NCBI GenBank assembly: GCA_934149405.1
Contig: CAKPEV010000004.1
Span: 1-64,000, forward strand
Reading direction: 5' to 3'
Length of the DNA: 64,000 nt
Source: an uncultured Clostridia bacterium
GTDB lineage: Bacteria; Bacillota; Clostridia; TANB77; UBA1234
Positions 28,000 to 37,996 of the stretch are shown here, piece after piece (the stretch's first letter is position 1; the number at the start of each line of letters is the position of its first letter). The notes beneath the pieces are model-generated. The model had not been told where the DNA came from and ran no database searches. It saw only the letters and a list, made by a program, of their open reading frames with translations. Position numbers and translations under genes: made by a program.

Positions 28000-28300
28000 A
28001 TTCTTTTACCCTTGTATTTATTCCATTGATAATTTTATATTCTCTTTTTGAGTTCTTATAAACTTTTTTTAGTATTTCATCCTCTAAATCAATCTTTAAA
28101 ATTTCAGATAATCCTAACAAATAAATTGCAACATCAGCAAGTTCTTCTCCTAAGTCATCTTTCTTTTTTCTCCATGCTTCATATGCCTCAGATACTTCAC
28201 CATATGTTAAACAAAATTCTTTATTAATATCTGTAACATTAAATCCTTTATCTACTTTATTTTGATATATTTCTTTTTGAATTTTTCCTAAATCTATCAT
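27986..28300 (-). CDS. MazG-like nucleotide pyrophosphohydrolase
   Basis: 104 residues. All-alpha NTP pyrophosphatase: LTYGEVSEAYEAWRKKKDDL and GEELADVAIYLLGLSE give the EExxE...ExxD metal-binding set. Converts (d)NTPs to monophosphates. Start ATG 28300 preferred for spacing from AGAGGT. Overlaps the next gene by 14 bases. Confidence 0.85.
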   Translation of the reverse strand: MIDLGKIQKEIYQNKVDKGFNVTDINKEFCLTYGEVSEAYEAWRKKKDDLGEELADVAIYLLGLSEILKIDLEDEILKKVYKNSKREYKIINGINTRVKEYEKK

Positions 28301-28305
28301 TTTCA

Positions 28306-28899
28306 TTACCTCTCTATATCTTCTTTTTCTTTCATTTTGTTATTTACTCTCCTAGCAATGTGTTTAAAAATATCGTTAATGCTTTGACTACCATCAATTT
28401 GCTCAAGTGAATATTCATCTAATATGCTTTTGTAGGCTTTTCTCACTCTATCTAAGTGCTCATATGAATATCTTATGTTGAATTTTTGATCTGTATTTCT
28501 TCTAATAGACTCTTCAGGAGTTATGTCTATATAAAAGCCTAAATCATGTCTAGGAAAGTTCTTGTTAATTCCTTGAATCCATTTCTTATCAATTCCATCT
28601 GCCATTCTATATGCAATAGCAGAAGGCACATACCTATCAAAAATAACAATGTCATCTTTCTTTACCTCTCCAAGTCCATCTAGTAGCAATCTTCTATCCG
28701 CTGGAAACAAATATGATTTTAGCTCTGGTGTTAGTTTTCCTTCCCTAGATAATTGCTTTATTTGTTCTCCAACTGGTGTACTTAATTCTTTAGCCAAAAT
28801 TGCATTTTTCCCTTGTATCTTATAATATTGCATTAACATTTTTGCAATAGTAGTTTTTCCTGTGTTATCTAGTCCTTCTAAAATTACTAGCATACTCAT
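28306..28899 (-). CDS. Thymidylate kinase-like (d)NMP kinase
   Basis: 197 residues. P-loop EGLDNTGKTTIAKML, DR motif IVFDRYVPSAIAYRMADG and lid region resemble Tmk. First gene of the five-gene operon; a housekeeping tmk may exist elsewhere, so this may be a dedicated copy. Start: GAAAGGAGTTCGATG. Confidence 0.85.
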   Translation of the reverse strand: MSMLVILEGLDNTGKTTIAKMLMQYYKIQGKNAILAKELSTPVGEQIKQLSREGKLTPELKSYLFPADRRLLLDGLGEVKKDDIVIFDRYVPSAIAYRMADGIDKKWIQGINKNFPRHDLGFYIDITPEESIRRNTDQKFNIRYSYEHLDRVRKAYKSILDEYSLEQIDGSQSINDIFKHIARRVNNKMKEKEDIER

Positions 28900-28985
28900 C
28901 GAACTCCTTTCTTTATTATCGCTACCATTATATTACATTTTATACCATTTGTCCACAATTTCAGATATTGAATTTACTATAATAA

Positions 28986-29981
28986 TTATGTAATGTATTT
29001 TCTATGTGAATTTTTTACATTATTTTGACTTAACATTGCATATTCCATTGTCGTATCTATTTTTATATGTCCCAACAATTTTTGTACTTGTTCTATTGAC
29101 ATACCTTTATCAATAGCCATAGTCGCCATTGTTCTTCTAAATTTATGTGGATGAACTTTATTTATATTAGCTTCTTTTCCTAAATTTCTAATTAAAATTT
29201 CAATCCCTGATATTCCTAATCTGTTATAAGGTTTTATAAGTGATACAAATAATGCTTCATTATCATCTGTTCTTGTTTCAAGATATTTCTTTATATACAT
29301 TTTATTCTTTGCACTAAAATAAACCTCTCTTTCGCTATTGCCTTTACCTAAGACAATACAACTTCTTTCTTGAAAATTCATATCTGATATATTTAGTCTT
29401 GTGATTTTTCCAACTCTCATACCAGTTGAAATTAATAGTTCTAATATTGCTAAATCTCTTACATTTGAGTAAGTATCTCTTAATTTTTCTAAATTCTCAT
29501 CTGTTAATGTTTCTTTTACTTTTCTAGTCGTTTTTACTTTATTAATCTTTCTAACTGGGCTTTTTACAATATAATCCTCATTTTCTAACCAAGCAAAGAA
29601 ACTTGATAATGTTCTTCTTATATTGTCTATTGTTACCATACCTGCTGATGAATTGCTTTTATAATCAGCTAAATAGTTTCTTAATATTTCAGTAGTAATT
29701 TCATTTACTGGAAGATTGACAGCATCAAACATTTTATTTATATTATCTTTATAGTAATTTAAAGTTCTATTTGAGCAACCTTCAATTTCTTTAGATGATA
29801 TAAATTTATTTAATATATTAGTATTATTCTTTAGTATTTCCTGTTTTTTAATTGGTTCTATCCTTTCAATTTGATAATTTAAACATATTTCTATAAGTAT
29901 TTCTTTTAATTTTATTCTTTGGTTATTGTCTAAAAAATCTTCTGTTGTATCAATTACTTTTCCTACAAATAATTCTCTCAT
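28986..29981 (-). CDS. Tyrosine recombinase / integrase
   Basis: 331 residues. Core-binding SAM-like domain (about 45-140), catalytic domain with the Arg in STGMRVGKITRLN, HPHKFRRTMATMAIDKG, and LLGHIKIDTTMEYAML carrying the Tyr nucleophile (R-H-R-H-Y set). Closer to phage/element integrases than to XerC/D, because of the long N terminus. Lies directly upstream of the nucleotide operon, hinting that the region is a mobile island; I could not identify attachment sites. Confidence 0.88.
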   Translation of the reverse strand: MRELFVGKVIDTTEDFLDNNQRIKLKEILIEICLNYQIERIEPIKKQEILKNNTNILNKFISSKEIEGCSNRTLNYYKDNINKMFDAVNLPVNEITTEILRNYLADYKSNSSAGMVTIDNIRRTLSSFFAWLENEDYIVKSPVRKINKVKTTRKVKETLTDENLEKLRDTYSNVRDLAILELLISTGMRVGKITRLNISDMNFQERSCIVLGKGNSEREVYFSAKNKMYIKKYLETRTDDNEALFVSLIKPYNRLGISGIEILIRNLGKEANINKVHPHKFRRTMATMAIDKGMSIEQVQKLLGHIKIDTTMEYAMLSQNNVKNSHRKYIT

Positions 29982-30165
29982 GACAATTACCTCCTTACAT
30001 TTTTATTTGATAATTTGCAATATATAGAACTCTATCTATATTATACAATATTTAATTGACATAATAAAAGATGAGCATATTCTATATACCCATCTAAATG
30101 TTTATATTTTTGTTCAAATTTCAAAATCAATCTCAGCGCCAAATTACTGTTTGTTTTCCTACACC

Positions 30166-30609
30166 TTATCTATGTTTGTAAATAATAATCTTTGCATTTT
30201 GATAGTTGCTATCATATTCACTTACTAGTATGTAATCATTATCTGCTACTATGCCATAATATCCAGCACTATTTTTTTTAGGTAATTGAGTTCCTAAATA
30301 AATATTATTATCCTTTAACAATTTGATTTTTTCTCCATTTAGAAGCTCATATTCAAGATTCACAAATATACCATTTAGCGGATATAATTCTTCTATTTTT
30401 GAAATAAATCCTAAATTAAGCCCATAAATTTCTTTGAGTAAATTTTTTTTATATTCAGTGATTTTTTCCTTAGTATTTCCGTTTTTATCATAGCAAAATT
30501 CTGCCAAAATGCAGTCTCCGCCCCACGGATGTCCATTTGTATTAGTACAACCTTTGCATTTGTCTTTAATTTTACATTCATCACAATTAACGCCACATAT
30601 ACTATTCAC
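30166..30609 (-). CDS. DUF3795-type cysteine-rich protein
   Basis: 147 residues. N-terminal ICGVNCDECKIKDKCKGCTN is the cysteine cluster of DUF3795 proteins. GTG start after AAGGAG. C-terminal half has no recognised motif. Function unknown. Confidence 0.75.
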   Translation of the reverse strand: MNSICGVNCDECKIKDKCKGCTNTNGHPWGGDCILAEFCYDKNGNTKEKITEYKKNLLKEIYGLNLGFISKIEELYPLNGIFVNLEYELLNGEKIKLLKDNNIYLGTQLPKKNSAGYYGIVADNDYILVSEYDSNYQNAKIIIYKHR

Positions 30610-30678
30610 AATACTACTCCTTCATTCTTTGTTTTATATTCATATTACACTATGCTCCTATATCTATCACTTCATATG

Positions 30679-31233
30679 TTATTTTTTATTGTTGGCTTTT
30701 TTATACATAAAGCATTCTTTTTGGTGCGAATATATTACGCCTATTGCTTGTAAATATGAATATATAATTGTTGTTCCAACAAATTTCATTCCTCTTTTCT
30801 GCAAGTCTTTTGAAATTGCATCCGATAACTCCGACCTTGTTTTATCTGCTTCATAGATTACTTTATTATCAGTAAAACTCCATATGTAGTTTGAGAATGT
30901 TTTATATTCTTTTTGTATTTCTTTAAATATTCTACTATTTGTTATAGCTGCGTTTATTTTTAATTTATTTCTTACGATATTCTCATTCTCCAGTAATTCT
31001 TGTACTTTTTTATCATCATAAGTGCATACTTTATCTATTTCAAAATTATCAAATGCTTTTCTAAAAGCTTCTCTTTTATTTAATATACATTCCCAAGATA
31101 AGCCTGCTTGGAATGATTCTAATATTAGCATTTCGTATAAGTGTTTGTCTTCATATACAGGTACGCCCCACTCTTTATCGTGGTATTCTATGTATTTTTC
31201 GTTTTTTAAATTGCACCATTTGCATCTTACCAT
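30679..31233 (-). CDS. tag: DNA-3-methyladenine glycosylase I
   Basis: 184 residues. RCKWCNLKNEKYIEYHDKEWG is the family opening, with zinc-binding Cys; ILESFQAGLSWECILNKREAF and GMKFVGTTIIYSYLQAIGV complete the HhH-like glycosylase. Excises 3-methyladenine. Lies 15 bases from disA, forming a DNA-damage cluster tag-disA-radA. Confidence 0.95.
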   Translation of the reverse strand: MVRCKWCNLKNEKYIEYHDKEWGVPVYEDKHLYEMLILESFQAGLSWECILNKREAFRKAFDNFEIDKVCTYDDKKVQELLENENIVRNKLKINAAITNSRIFKEIQKEYKTFSNYIWSFTDNKVIYEADKTRSELSDAISKDLQKRGMKFVGTTIIYSYLQAIGVIYSHQKECFMYKKANNKK

Positions 31234-31248
31234 AATGCAGTACCTCTT

Positions 31249-32328
31249 TTATCTATAATATTTTGAATCATATATTACTTGCTCGTGCATTCTTTTTATG
31301 CCTTGCTTTATGTTTTTGGCTCTTACTTCACCTATTCCCTCTACATCATCTAGTTCTTCGATTGTTGCTCTAATTATGTGCTGGAAATCACCCAATAGTT
31401 TATTCATGTTGTCTATTATATTGATTGGCGTTTTTGGTATTTTACTTAATTGTCTATATCCTTTTGGCGATACCTCTATGTCTTCCATTCTTGTTTCTGT
31501 ATCATATCCTAAGAGTTTTACTATGTTGTTTGAATCCATTAAGTCTTGTCTTGATAAATCTGATATTTTGTCAAGTGCATCTTCTACAGTTATCTCGCCT
31601 CTTATATAATCTTTTATTAGCAAGTATTCTTCTATATCTAGATTTTTTGTTAGCTCTGTTAATTGAAGTTCTATTAGTCTTCCTTCATCTCCAAGCTCTA
31701 TTATATATCTATTTACTTCGTTTACTACTCTCATGCAAAGTTCTGCTCTTTGCACTGATATTACTACATTTTCTAATGTTACTACATCATCAAATTCGAA
31801 TTCGTTAAGTGTTGAAATTGTTTCATCAAATGTTGCTTTGTATTTTTCAACTGTTTGTAGTGCTTGATTTGCCCTTGAAAGTACACTTGCACTTTCTTTT
31901 ATTACATATCTAAAATTGCCTTTAAATATTGTGATTAAATTTCTTCTTTGTGATATGCTTATTACTAGTTCGTTTGTTTGTTTTGCCATTCTTTCACTTG
32001 TTCTATGTCTCGTTCCTGTTTCGATTGTAGGGATTGATGCATCAGGGATTAACTGTGTATTTGCTAAAACTATTTTTTTAGCATCTTTACTTAAGACTAT
32101 TGCTCCATCCATCTTGGCAAGCTCATACATTTTTGCTGGTGTGTACTCTTCATTTATTTTGAAGCCACCATCTGCAAGTTTCATTACTTCTTCTGAATCA
32201 CTGATTACTATAAGTGCTCCTGTTCTTGCTTTTAATATGTTTTCTAATCCTTCTCTTAAATCTGTTCCTGGTGCAACCATTTTTAATATTTGATATAGTT
32301 CTTGATTTTTTCCTGTTTCATTTCTCAT
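31249..32328 (-). CDS. disA: DNA integrity scanning protein DisA (diadenylate cyclase)
   Basis: 359 residues. Makes c-di-AMP and scans DNA. DAC domain: DGAIVLSKDAKKIVLANTQL and the active-site GTRHRTSERMAKQ. Linker helices, then a C-terminal helix-hairpin-helix (DDVEGIGEVRAKNIKQGI). Standard partner of radA, which lies directly upstream. Start: TTGGAGGGAATTTAGTATG. Confidence 0.97.
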   Translation of the reverse strand: MRNETGKNQELYQILKMVAPGTDLREGLENILKARTGALIVISDSEEVMKLADGGFKINEEYTPAKMYELAKMDGAIVLSKDAKKIVLANTQLIPDASIPTIETGTRHRTSERMAKQTNELVISISQRRNLITIFKGNFRYVIKESASVLSRANQALQTVEKYKATFDETISTLNEFEFDDVVTLENVVISVQRAELCMRVVNEVNRYIIELGDEGRLIELQLTELTKNLDIEEYLLIKDYIRGEITVEDALDKISDLSRQDLMDSNNIVKLLGYDTETRMEDIEVSPKGYRQLSKIPKTPINIIDNMNKLLGDFQHIIRATIEELDDVEGIGEVRAKNIKQGIKRMHEQVIYDSKYYR

Positions 32329-32361
32329 ACTAAATTCCCTCCAAACTTACTTTTAATGCTT

Positions 32362-33726
32362 TTATACGATGCCACAGACTTTTAGTGCTTCTCTCACATC
32401 TCTCACACCTATTATATTTATTTTAGTTTCTATTTTCAATTGTTTTTTACTGTTTTCCGGCACAATGCATGTCTTAAATCCGAGTTTTTCTGCTTCTTTT
32501 ATTCTTTTTTCGACAGAGCTTACGCTTCTTACTTCGCCTGTCAAACCTATTTCTCCAATTGCTACTAAATCTTTAGATATTGGAACGTTTTTATAGCTTG
32601 ACGCAACTGCAAGTACTATGCCAAGATCCGCAGCTGGTTCGTTTACTTTTATTCCACTTACGATATTAACATATGCGTCTTGATTGCTTATTGATAGTCC
32701 CCCTCTTTTTTCTAAAACCGCCATTAGAAGTGCGAGTCTATTATAGTCAATTCCTATGCCTGTCCTTTTTGGAAGCCCAAATGGTGTTGGTGCAAGGAGT
32801 GCTTGTACTTCTATTAGCATTGGTCTAGTGCCTTCCATTGTTGCCATTACAAGTGAACCTGATGGATTTCCATCTCTTTCTGATATTAAAATTTCTGAAG
32901 GGTTTGTTACCTCTACCATTCCCTCTTCACGCATTTCAAATAATCCTACTTCATTTGTTGAACCAAATCTATTTTTTACGCTTCTTAAAATTCTGTATGT
33001 AAAATATCTTTCTCCTTCTAAGTATAATACTGTGTCTACCATATGTTCTAGCACTCTAGGGCCTGCTATTGAACCATCTTTTGTTACATGCCCTATTATT
33101 ACTGTTGTTATGTTTTGCTTTTTGCACATTTGCATTATTCTAGCTGTTATTTCTCTTACTTGACTTACACTGCCCGGTGCTGCCGAAAGTTCTTCGCTAT
33201 ACATTGTTTGTATTGAGTCTATTACCATGAATACAGGTTTTTCTTTTTGTATTTTTTCTTCAATTAGTTCAACACTAGTTTCTCCGTAAAAAAGAAATTT
33301 TATCATTATTTATTTTTAATCTATCTGCTCTCATTTTTATTTGGCTTGCAGATTCCTCTCCTGATACATATAATACTTCTCCATCTTCCTTTATATTATT
33401 ACATATTTGAAGTATTAGTGTTGATTTTCCGTATTCCTGGTTCTCCACCTAACAATATGAGAGAGCCTTGAACTAAACCTCCGCCCAAGACTCTATCTAA
33501 TTCTTGTATTCCTGTTTTTGTTCTATCATATGTTTTGGCTTCTACTGTATTTAGTTTCACTACATCAGCATCACTTATTCGCTTAGTAGTACCAGCTTTT
33601 GTATCTTTTTGAATTTTTTCCTCATAAAAAGAATTCCAGCTATTACAAGCTGGACATTTTCCGCAACCATTTGGGAGATTCGTTTCCACAATTGTTGCAT
33701 ACAAAAATTGTTTGAGTTTTTGCCAT
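32362..33726 (-). CDS. radA: DNA repair protein RadA, expressed through three +1 frameshifts
   Basis: 453 residues after three +1 shifts. RadA is a RecA-like helicase in recombination and fits its disA neighbour. Zinc finger: MAKTQTIFVCNNCGNESPKW, shift at 33661-33663, then LGKCPACNSWNSF. ATPase: LLGGEPGI, shift at 33429-33431, then GKSTLILQI, restoring Walker A GEPGIGKST. Third shift at 33284-33286 (ISFL-G-ETSVELIEEK). Walker B and KNRFG follow (VFMVIDSIQTMYSEEL; RSVKNRFGSTNEVGLFEM), then the Lon-like domain to the end. Length 1365 minus three skipped bases = 454 codons including stop, the normal RadA size. Any one failed shift kills the protein. Confidence 0.93.
33284..33286 (-). other. +1 frameshift site 3 in radA (TTA CGG A)
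   Basis: Codon before: TTA. CGG-A read as GGA (Gly147). In the frame reached after two shifts, zero reading stops three codons on (CGG AGA AAC TAG). The need for this third shift was found from the total length modulo 3. Confidence 0.88.
33429..33431 (-). other. +1 frameshift site 2 in radA, inside Walker A (ATA CGG A)
   Basis: Codon before: ATA. CGG-A read as GGA, the invariant glycine of GEPGI-G-KST. Zero frame stops ten codons on. Confidence 0.93.
33661..33663 (-). other. +1 frameshift site 1 in radA, zinc finger (TTG CGG A)
   Basis: Codon before: TTG. CGG-A read as GGA (Gly22) in PKWL-G-KCPAC, the conserved RadA zinc finger. Zero frame stops at TAA six codons on. Confidence 0.92.
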
Positions 33727-33748
33727 TTATTACACCTCTTACACTTGC

Positions 33749-35498
33749 TTATTTGTTTTTGCCTAATAATTCATTTTTTACGATTACATACATTGCGTGT
33801 GACCATGAAAGTTGCATTACCCATACTGAATTGTGCCCATTTCTATTTATTTGTTCTGGCAAGAAGTTTAAATTGTCTGCATGTTCTGTTACCCAGTTAA
33901 ATAGTTCGTGTGCTCTTTCTATGTTACCAACTTTTATATAGTATAATGCAAGCCAAAGTGATGATATAATCCACGCGTTTCCGCCTATATAATTATCTCC
34001 CTCATATCGCATATACCCACCGTTTTCAAGTCTTAGTTTGTCTTCGATTTGCTCTACGGTGTTTTTTACACATTCATCTTTTATGTCTATTATATCAAAT
34101 GGAACTACAACGGAAAGTAGTGATATGTCTGTCTGCTCATTATCTAAACTTCTTATAAATTTATTTTCTTTTACGAATTTTTCCTTTATTGCTTTTTTAA
34201 TATTTCTTGTTTCTAACTCTATTATTGGCGATAGCTTTTTATATTTTAATGGATTTATACTCATTAGCATTTCATTTGCGACTTTTAATCCCTCGTATAT
34301 ACTTGCTGTTGAATATAAGTGCATGCCTTTTCTTTCTTCCCACAAGTCAAAACAATTTTTAGAGATATGTTCCTCTGTTAAAAAGTTTAATAATGCAACA
34401 GTTGCTTTATATATCAAGTCTTCATGTTTTCTCCATTTTCCGTTTTCATGCACACCTATTAAAATTGATGCTGTTTCATCTATTTGTATTCCCCATGATG
34501 GAGCAAGTTCACCGTTTGAATAGTATCTTTGTTCAAATATTCCGCGAATCGAACTGTGCTTTTTTAGCCCACACATCATAGAACTTTTCGGTTAGATGCC
34601 TCATTCCTAGTATGTTTAATGATTTGTTTATAAATAATGCATCTCTTGGCCAACAATAACCATATCTGCCACATCTCTCAAAATTTTCATCTACATCTGG
34701 ACTTGCTAGCACTGCACCTGTTTTAGGATTTGAAAGTAGTGCATACATTAAGATTGTTCTTTCTATTATTTCTTTTTCTTTTATTTTGTTTAAATCCTTT
34801 AAAATATTGTTAGAACTATATTTTTCTAAATAATCTTTCCAATATTTTTTGGTTGTGTCATAAAATAAGTTTTCAGCTTGTGCCTTACACCAGTTTATAT
34901 CTTCAAGAGTCTCTTTAAGCTTTGAATCAAGTAGAATATATATTGTTATATCATCTGTATTTTCATATAAGATAGCCGAATCTTCTGACATTCCTATATA
35001 ATCTTCTGGATACAGATTTCCGTTTTCTAATGTATACTTTGAATTATTTATTTGATAATTCGATATTTTTTGATTTGAGAATGTTGCCATATACATGTCT
35101 TGACAATATTGAATAAGTGTATTATCTATTACCATTCCAGACACTTTTTTATTTACATCTGAGTTCAACTTTGAATATACAAACAAATTTACTTTTTTGC
35201 TAAATTTTAATTTTCTAACTACTATATCTTTTTTAGGAAGTACATAGTCTCTTTGTAAGATTTCTATGCCATCCATTTCAAGCTCTGTATACAAGATATT
35301 TCCCTCATAATATTGCTTTTTAGCATTTGCATTTTCAAACCACTTTACATTATTATCTAGTATTCCAAATTTGTAACTATCTATATTTTGAAAGTAATCT
35401 ATATTAGGATAATATAGTCTTATTAACTCTCCTTTATCCGTCAAACAGCCTAAAATATTTGAATTTCCGATTAGTGCATTATTAAAATATTTACTCAT
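33749..35498 (-). CDS. Glycoside hydrolase family 15-like protein (glucoamylase/trehalase type), expressed through a +1 frameshift
   Basis: 582 residues with a +1 shift at CGG 34542-34544. N-terminal beta-sandwich domain about 1-230, then the (alpha/alpha)6 barrel: CGRYGYCWPRDALFINKSLN just before the shift, and LAPSWGIQIDETASILIGVH after it, both typical GH15 catalytic-pocket segments. The late segment GGNAWIISSLWLALYYI also fits. Hydrolyses alpha-linked glucosides; substrate unknown. Length 1750 = 3n+1. ATG 35498 after GTGGAGGAAAAT. Lies between radA and pgi, consistent with glucose metabolism. Confidence 0.88.
34542..34544 (-). other. +1 frameshift site in GH15 gene (TCG CGG A)
   Basis: Codon before: TCG. 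CGG-A read as GGA (Gly319) at AQFDS-G-IFEQRYYSNGE. Zero frame stops three codons on (CGG AAT ATT TGA). Confidence 0.85.
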
Positions 35499-35525
35499 AT
35501 TTTCCTCCACATTTTACGGTATATA

Positions 35526-36776
35526 TTATTTTCCAAGCAATCTAAACATTTCTTTTTTATAACTTTCAACTCCTGGTTGATTAAATGGATTTACTCCTAA
35601 AAGATATCCACTTATTCCGCAAGCTTTTTCAAAGAAATATAATAGTTCACCAATTGTATATTCATTTATTTCATCAACTTCTAATATAATGTTTGGAACA
35701 TCACCATTTGTATGTGCTATTATTGTTCCTTGCATTGCAGAATGATTTACTTCGTTCATTGTTTTTCCATCTAAATAATCTAGGCTATCTAGTGAACCTT
35801 TCTCGCATTTTAATGTTATATCTCTATATGGATTTTTTATGTTTATAATTGTTTCAAATAAATGTCTTTCTCCACTTTGAATGTATTGTCCCATAGAATG
35901 TAAGTCTGTTGTGTAATCAACTCCTGCAGGAAATATTCCTTTTCCGTCCTTTCCTTCGCTTTCTCCAAATAGTTGCTTCCACCATTCTGTTATATAATGA
36001 AGTTTAGGCTCATAATTTACTAATAATTCTATCTTTTTGCCTCTTTTATATAAAATATTTCTCAAAACTGCATATTCATAACAATCGTTATTTTCTAAGT
36101 TTGAATACTTCATTATTCCTGAATTTACACCATCTAGTACTTTATCTATGTCTATTCCGGCAGCTGCTATTGGTAGTAAACCAACTGGTGTAAATACAGA
36201 ATATCTTCCACCTATGTCATCTGGAACTATAAATGTTTCATAGCCTTTTTCTGTTGCAAGTTTTTTAAGTACACCTTTTTCTTTATCTGTTGTAACATAT
36301 ATTCTTTTTCTTGCTTCTTCCTCGCCATATTTTTCTTCTAAGAATTCTCTTAATACTTTAAAAGATATTGCTGGTTCTATAGTTGTTCCTGATTTTGATA
36401 TAACATTTAATGATATATCTTTATCTTTTATATAGTCCAATAAATCATTTAAATAATCCGGACTAACATTATTTCCCGCAAATATTACTTTTTTATCTTG
36501 GAATGTATTTGATAATGCTTCGATTACTGCCCTTGCACCCAAATATGAGCCACCTATTCCTATTACTATAAGAATGTCCGAATTTTCATTTATTCTTTTT
36601 GCTGCATTTTTAATTCTTTCTATTTCTTTATCATCATTTTTTAAGTTTACCCATCCTAAAAATGATGAACCTTCGCCTGTTCCTTCATGCAACATTTTGT
36701 GGCATTCTTCAACTCGCTCTTTATATTCTCTTATTTCATTTTCTGTAACCATTGAATTTTCTATATTTATTCTCAT
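35526..36776 (-). CDS. pgi: Glucose-6-phosphate isomerase
   Basis: 416 residues, the shorter Firmicute/archaeal-length form. Sugar-phosphate isomerase fold: VIGIGGSYLGARAVIEAL, SKSGTTIEPAISF, GGRYSVFTPVGLLPIA, QYIQSGERHLFETI and C-terminal NPFNQPGVESYKK. Converts glucose-6-P to fructose-6-P. Start: AAAGGAGAAGAATAAAATG. Confidence 0.97.
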   Translation of the reverse strand: MRINIENSMVTENEIREYKERVEECHKMLHEGTGEGSSFLGWVNLKNDDKEIERIKNAAKRINENSDILIVIGIGGSYLGARAVIEALSNTFQDKKVIFAGNNVSPDYLNDLLDYIKDKDISLNVISKSGTTIEPAISFKVLREFLEEKYGEEEARKRIYVTTDKEKGVLKKLATEKGYETFIVPDDIGGRYSVFTPVGLLPIAAAGIDIDKVLDGVNSGIMKYSNLENNDCYEYAVLRNILYKRGKKIELLVNYEPKLHYITEWWKQLFGESEGKDGKGIFPAGVDYTTDLHSMGQYIQSGERHLFETIINIKNPYRDITLKCEKGSLDSLDYLDGKTMNEVNHSAMQGTIIAHTNGDVPNIILEVDEINEYTIGELLYFFEKACGISGYLLGVNPFNQPGVESYKKEMFRLLGK

Positions 36777-36795
36777 TTTATTCTTCTCCTTTGTT

Positions 36796-37932
36796 TTATT
36801 TTTTTAAAGAGTCTAATACAGCGGACAAATATTTCATAGAATTTTTTGCTTCTTCCAAGGTATTTCCCGTGGCTCCAACTTCTAGTATCACTGCACCATT
36901 CGACACATGTTGATTGTATCTAGATTTGCTTAAATTAATTTCTCTAAAAAGTCCAGGATACATTTCTTCTGCTCTATTTTGTATCATTATTGCAAGCTTT
37001 AAATTTTCCATCCATTCGTCATGTTTTAAACCTGAAGCATTTGTTCCAATAACAAACATTAATTTTGCAGCTGACTCTCCATTTATTTCTACTGTAGGTC
37101 TAAAATTATAATTGCTTGATATAGCATCTCTATGTATGTCTATTACAAAATCATATTTTTTGTCTTTTAATATTTTTTGAACTGTTTCTAGGGAAGATTT
37201 ATAGGCTCCATTATAGCTAGGATAATCATGTATGCTTTTATCTTGCACAGCATCATATCCTTTTTCTCTCAATATTTGTGCCAGCATATTTCCGACAGAC
37301 ACTATATTATAGTTCTGATCTTCTGTTCTATAAAAATCCGAATATTTTTCACTGTCAATTTTATATGTTTCTGAAGTGTGTGTATGAAAAATCAAAAAAC
37401 TTGTTTTCTCCGTCACATCAAACTTTGATACATCTTTTAGTTTTTCAAAATCAATATTCTTTTTTGTATAATTCTTTATAATTGCAGAACCAACCCTTAT
37501 CTTTCCACCGTCTAACGCTTGCACGTCATAATACTTAGGTTTATCTTTCTTTTCATACGGCTCAATTCTTACATTTATATTTTCCTCTTTTTCTACATTT
37601 AATTCATTATTATCCTCTTGTGTTTCTTCTTTAATCTGAACTTCATCCAAATTGTTTTTAACAATAATTTTTTCGGGTTCTTGAATTTGTGTCTGTGCAT
37701 CATCAAAAATCTTTATTTTTCTTTTTAAGATGCCTTTAACCAATTTTTCTTCAGTCAAATTTTCTTTAATTTCTAAAATGCCATTATTTATTATTAGTTC
37801 TAAATTCAATGCATTTTGACTTAATAATAACAAAATCAATATTATCGCTAATATTAAAAAAGATATATACGATAACGTTATTTCTAACCTGTATATAACT
37901 TTTTTAAGAGGAAAAACTTTAATTCTAATCAT
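36796..37932 (-). CDS. spoIIP: Stage II sporulation protein P
   Basis: 378 residues from ATG 37932. One N-terminal membrane helix (about 20-45), a variable linker, then the SpoIIP amidase/endopeptidase domain: FLIFHTHTSETYKIDSE and DFVIDIHRDAISSNYNF, with the final LSKSRYNQHVSNGAVILEVG. Degrades septal peptidoglycan during engulfment with SpoIID/SpoIIM. Expected sigma-E control. Confidence 0.9.
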   Translation of the reverse strand: MIRIKVFPLKKVIYRLEITLSYISFLILAIILILLLLSQNALNLELIINNGILEIKENLTEEKLVKGILKRKIKIFDDAQTQIQEPEKIIVKNNLDEVQIKEETQEDNNELNVEKEENINVRIEPYEKKDKPKYYDVQALDGGKIRVGSAIIKNYTKKNIDFEKLKDVSKFDVTEKTSFLIFHTHTSETYKIDSEKYSDFYRTEDQNYNIVSVGNMLAQILREKGYDAVQDKSIHDYPSYNGAYKSSLETVQKILKDKKYDFVIDIHRDAISSNYNFRPTVEINGESAAKLMFVIGTNASGLKHDEWMENLKLAIMIQNRAEEMYPGLFREINLSKSRYNQHVSNGAVILEVGATGNTLEEAKNSMKYLSAVLDSLKK

Positions 37933-37996
37933 CTGTAATATCACCTAATTAATATATAGACATGTTCACATTTAATTAGAACTAAATTAAAAATAT

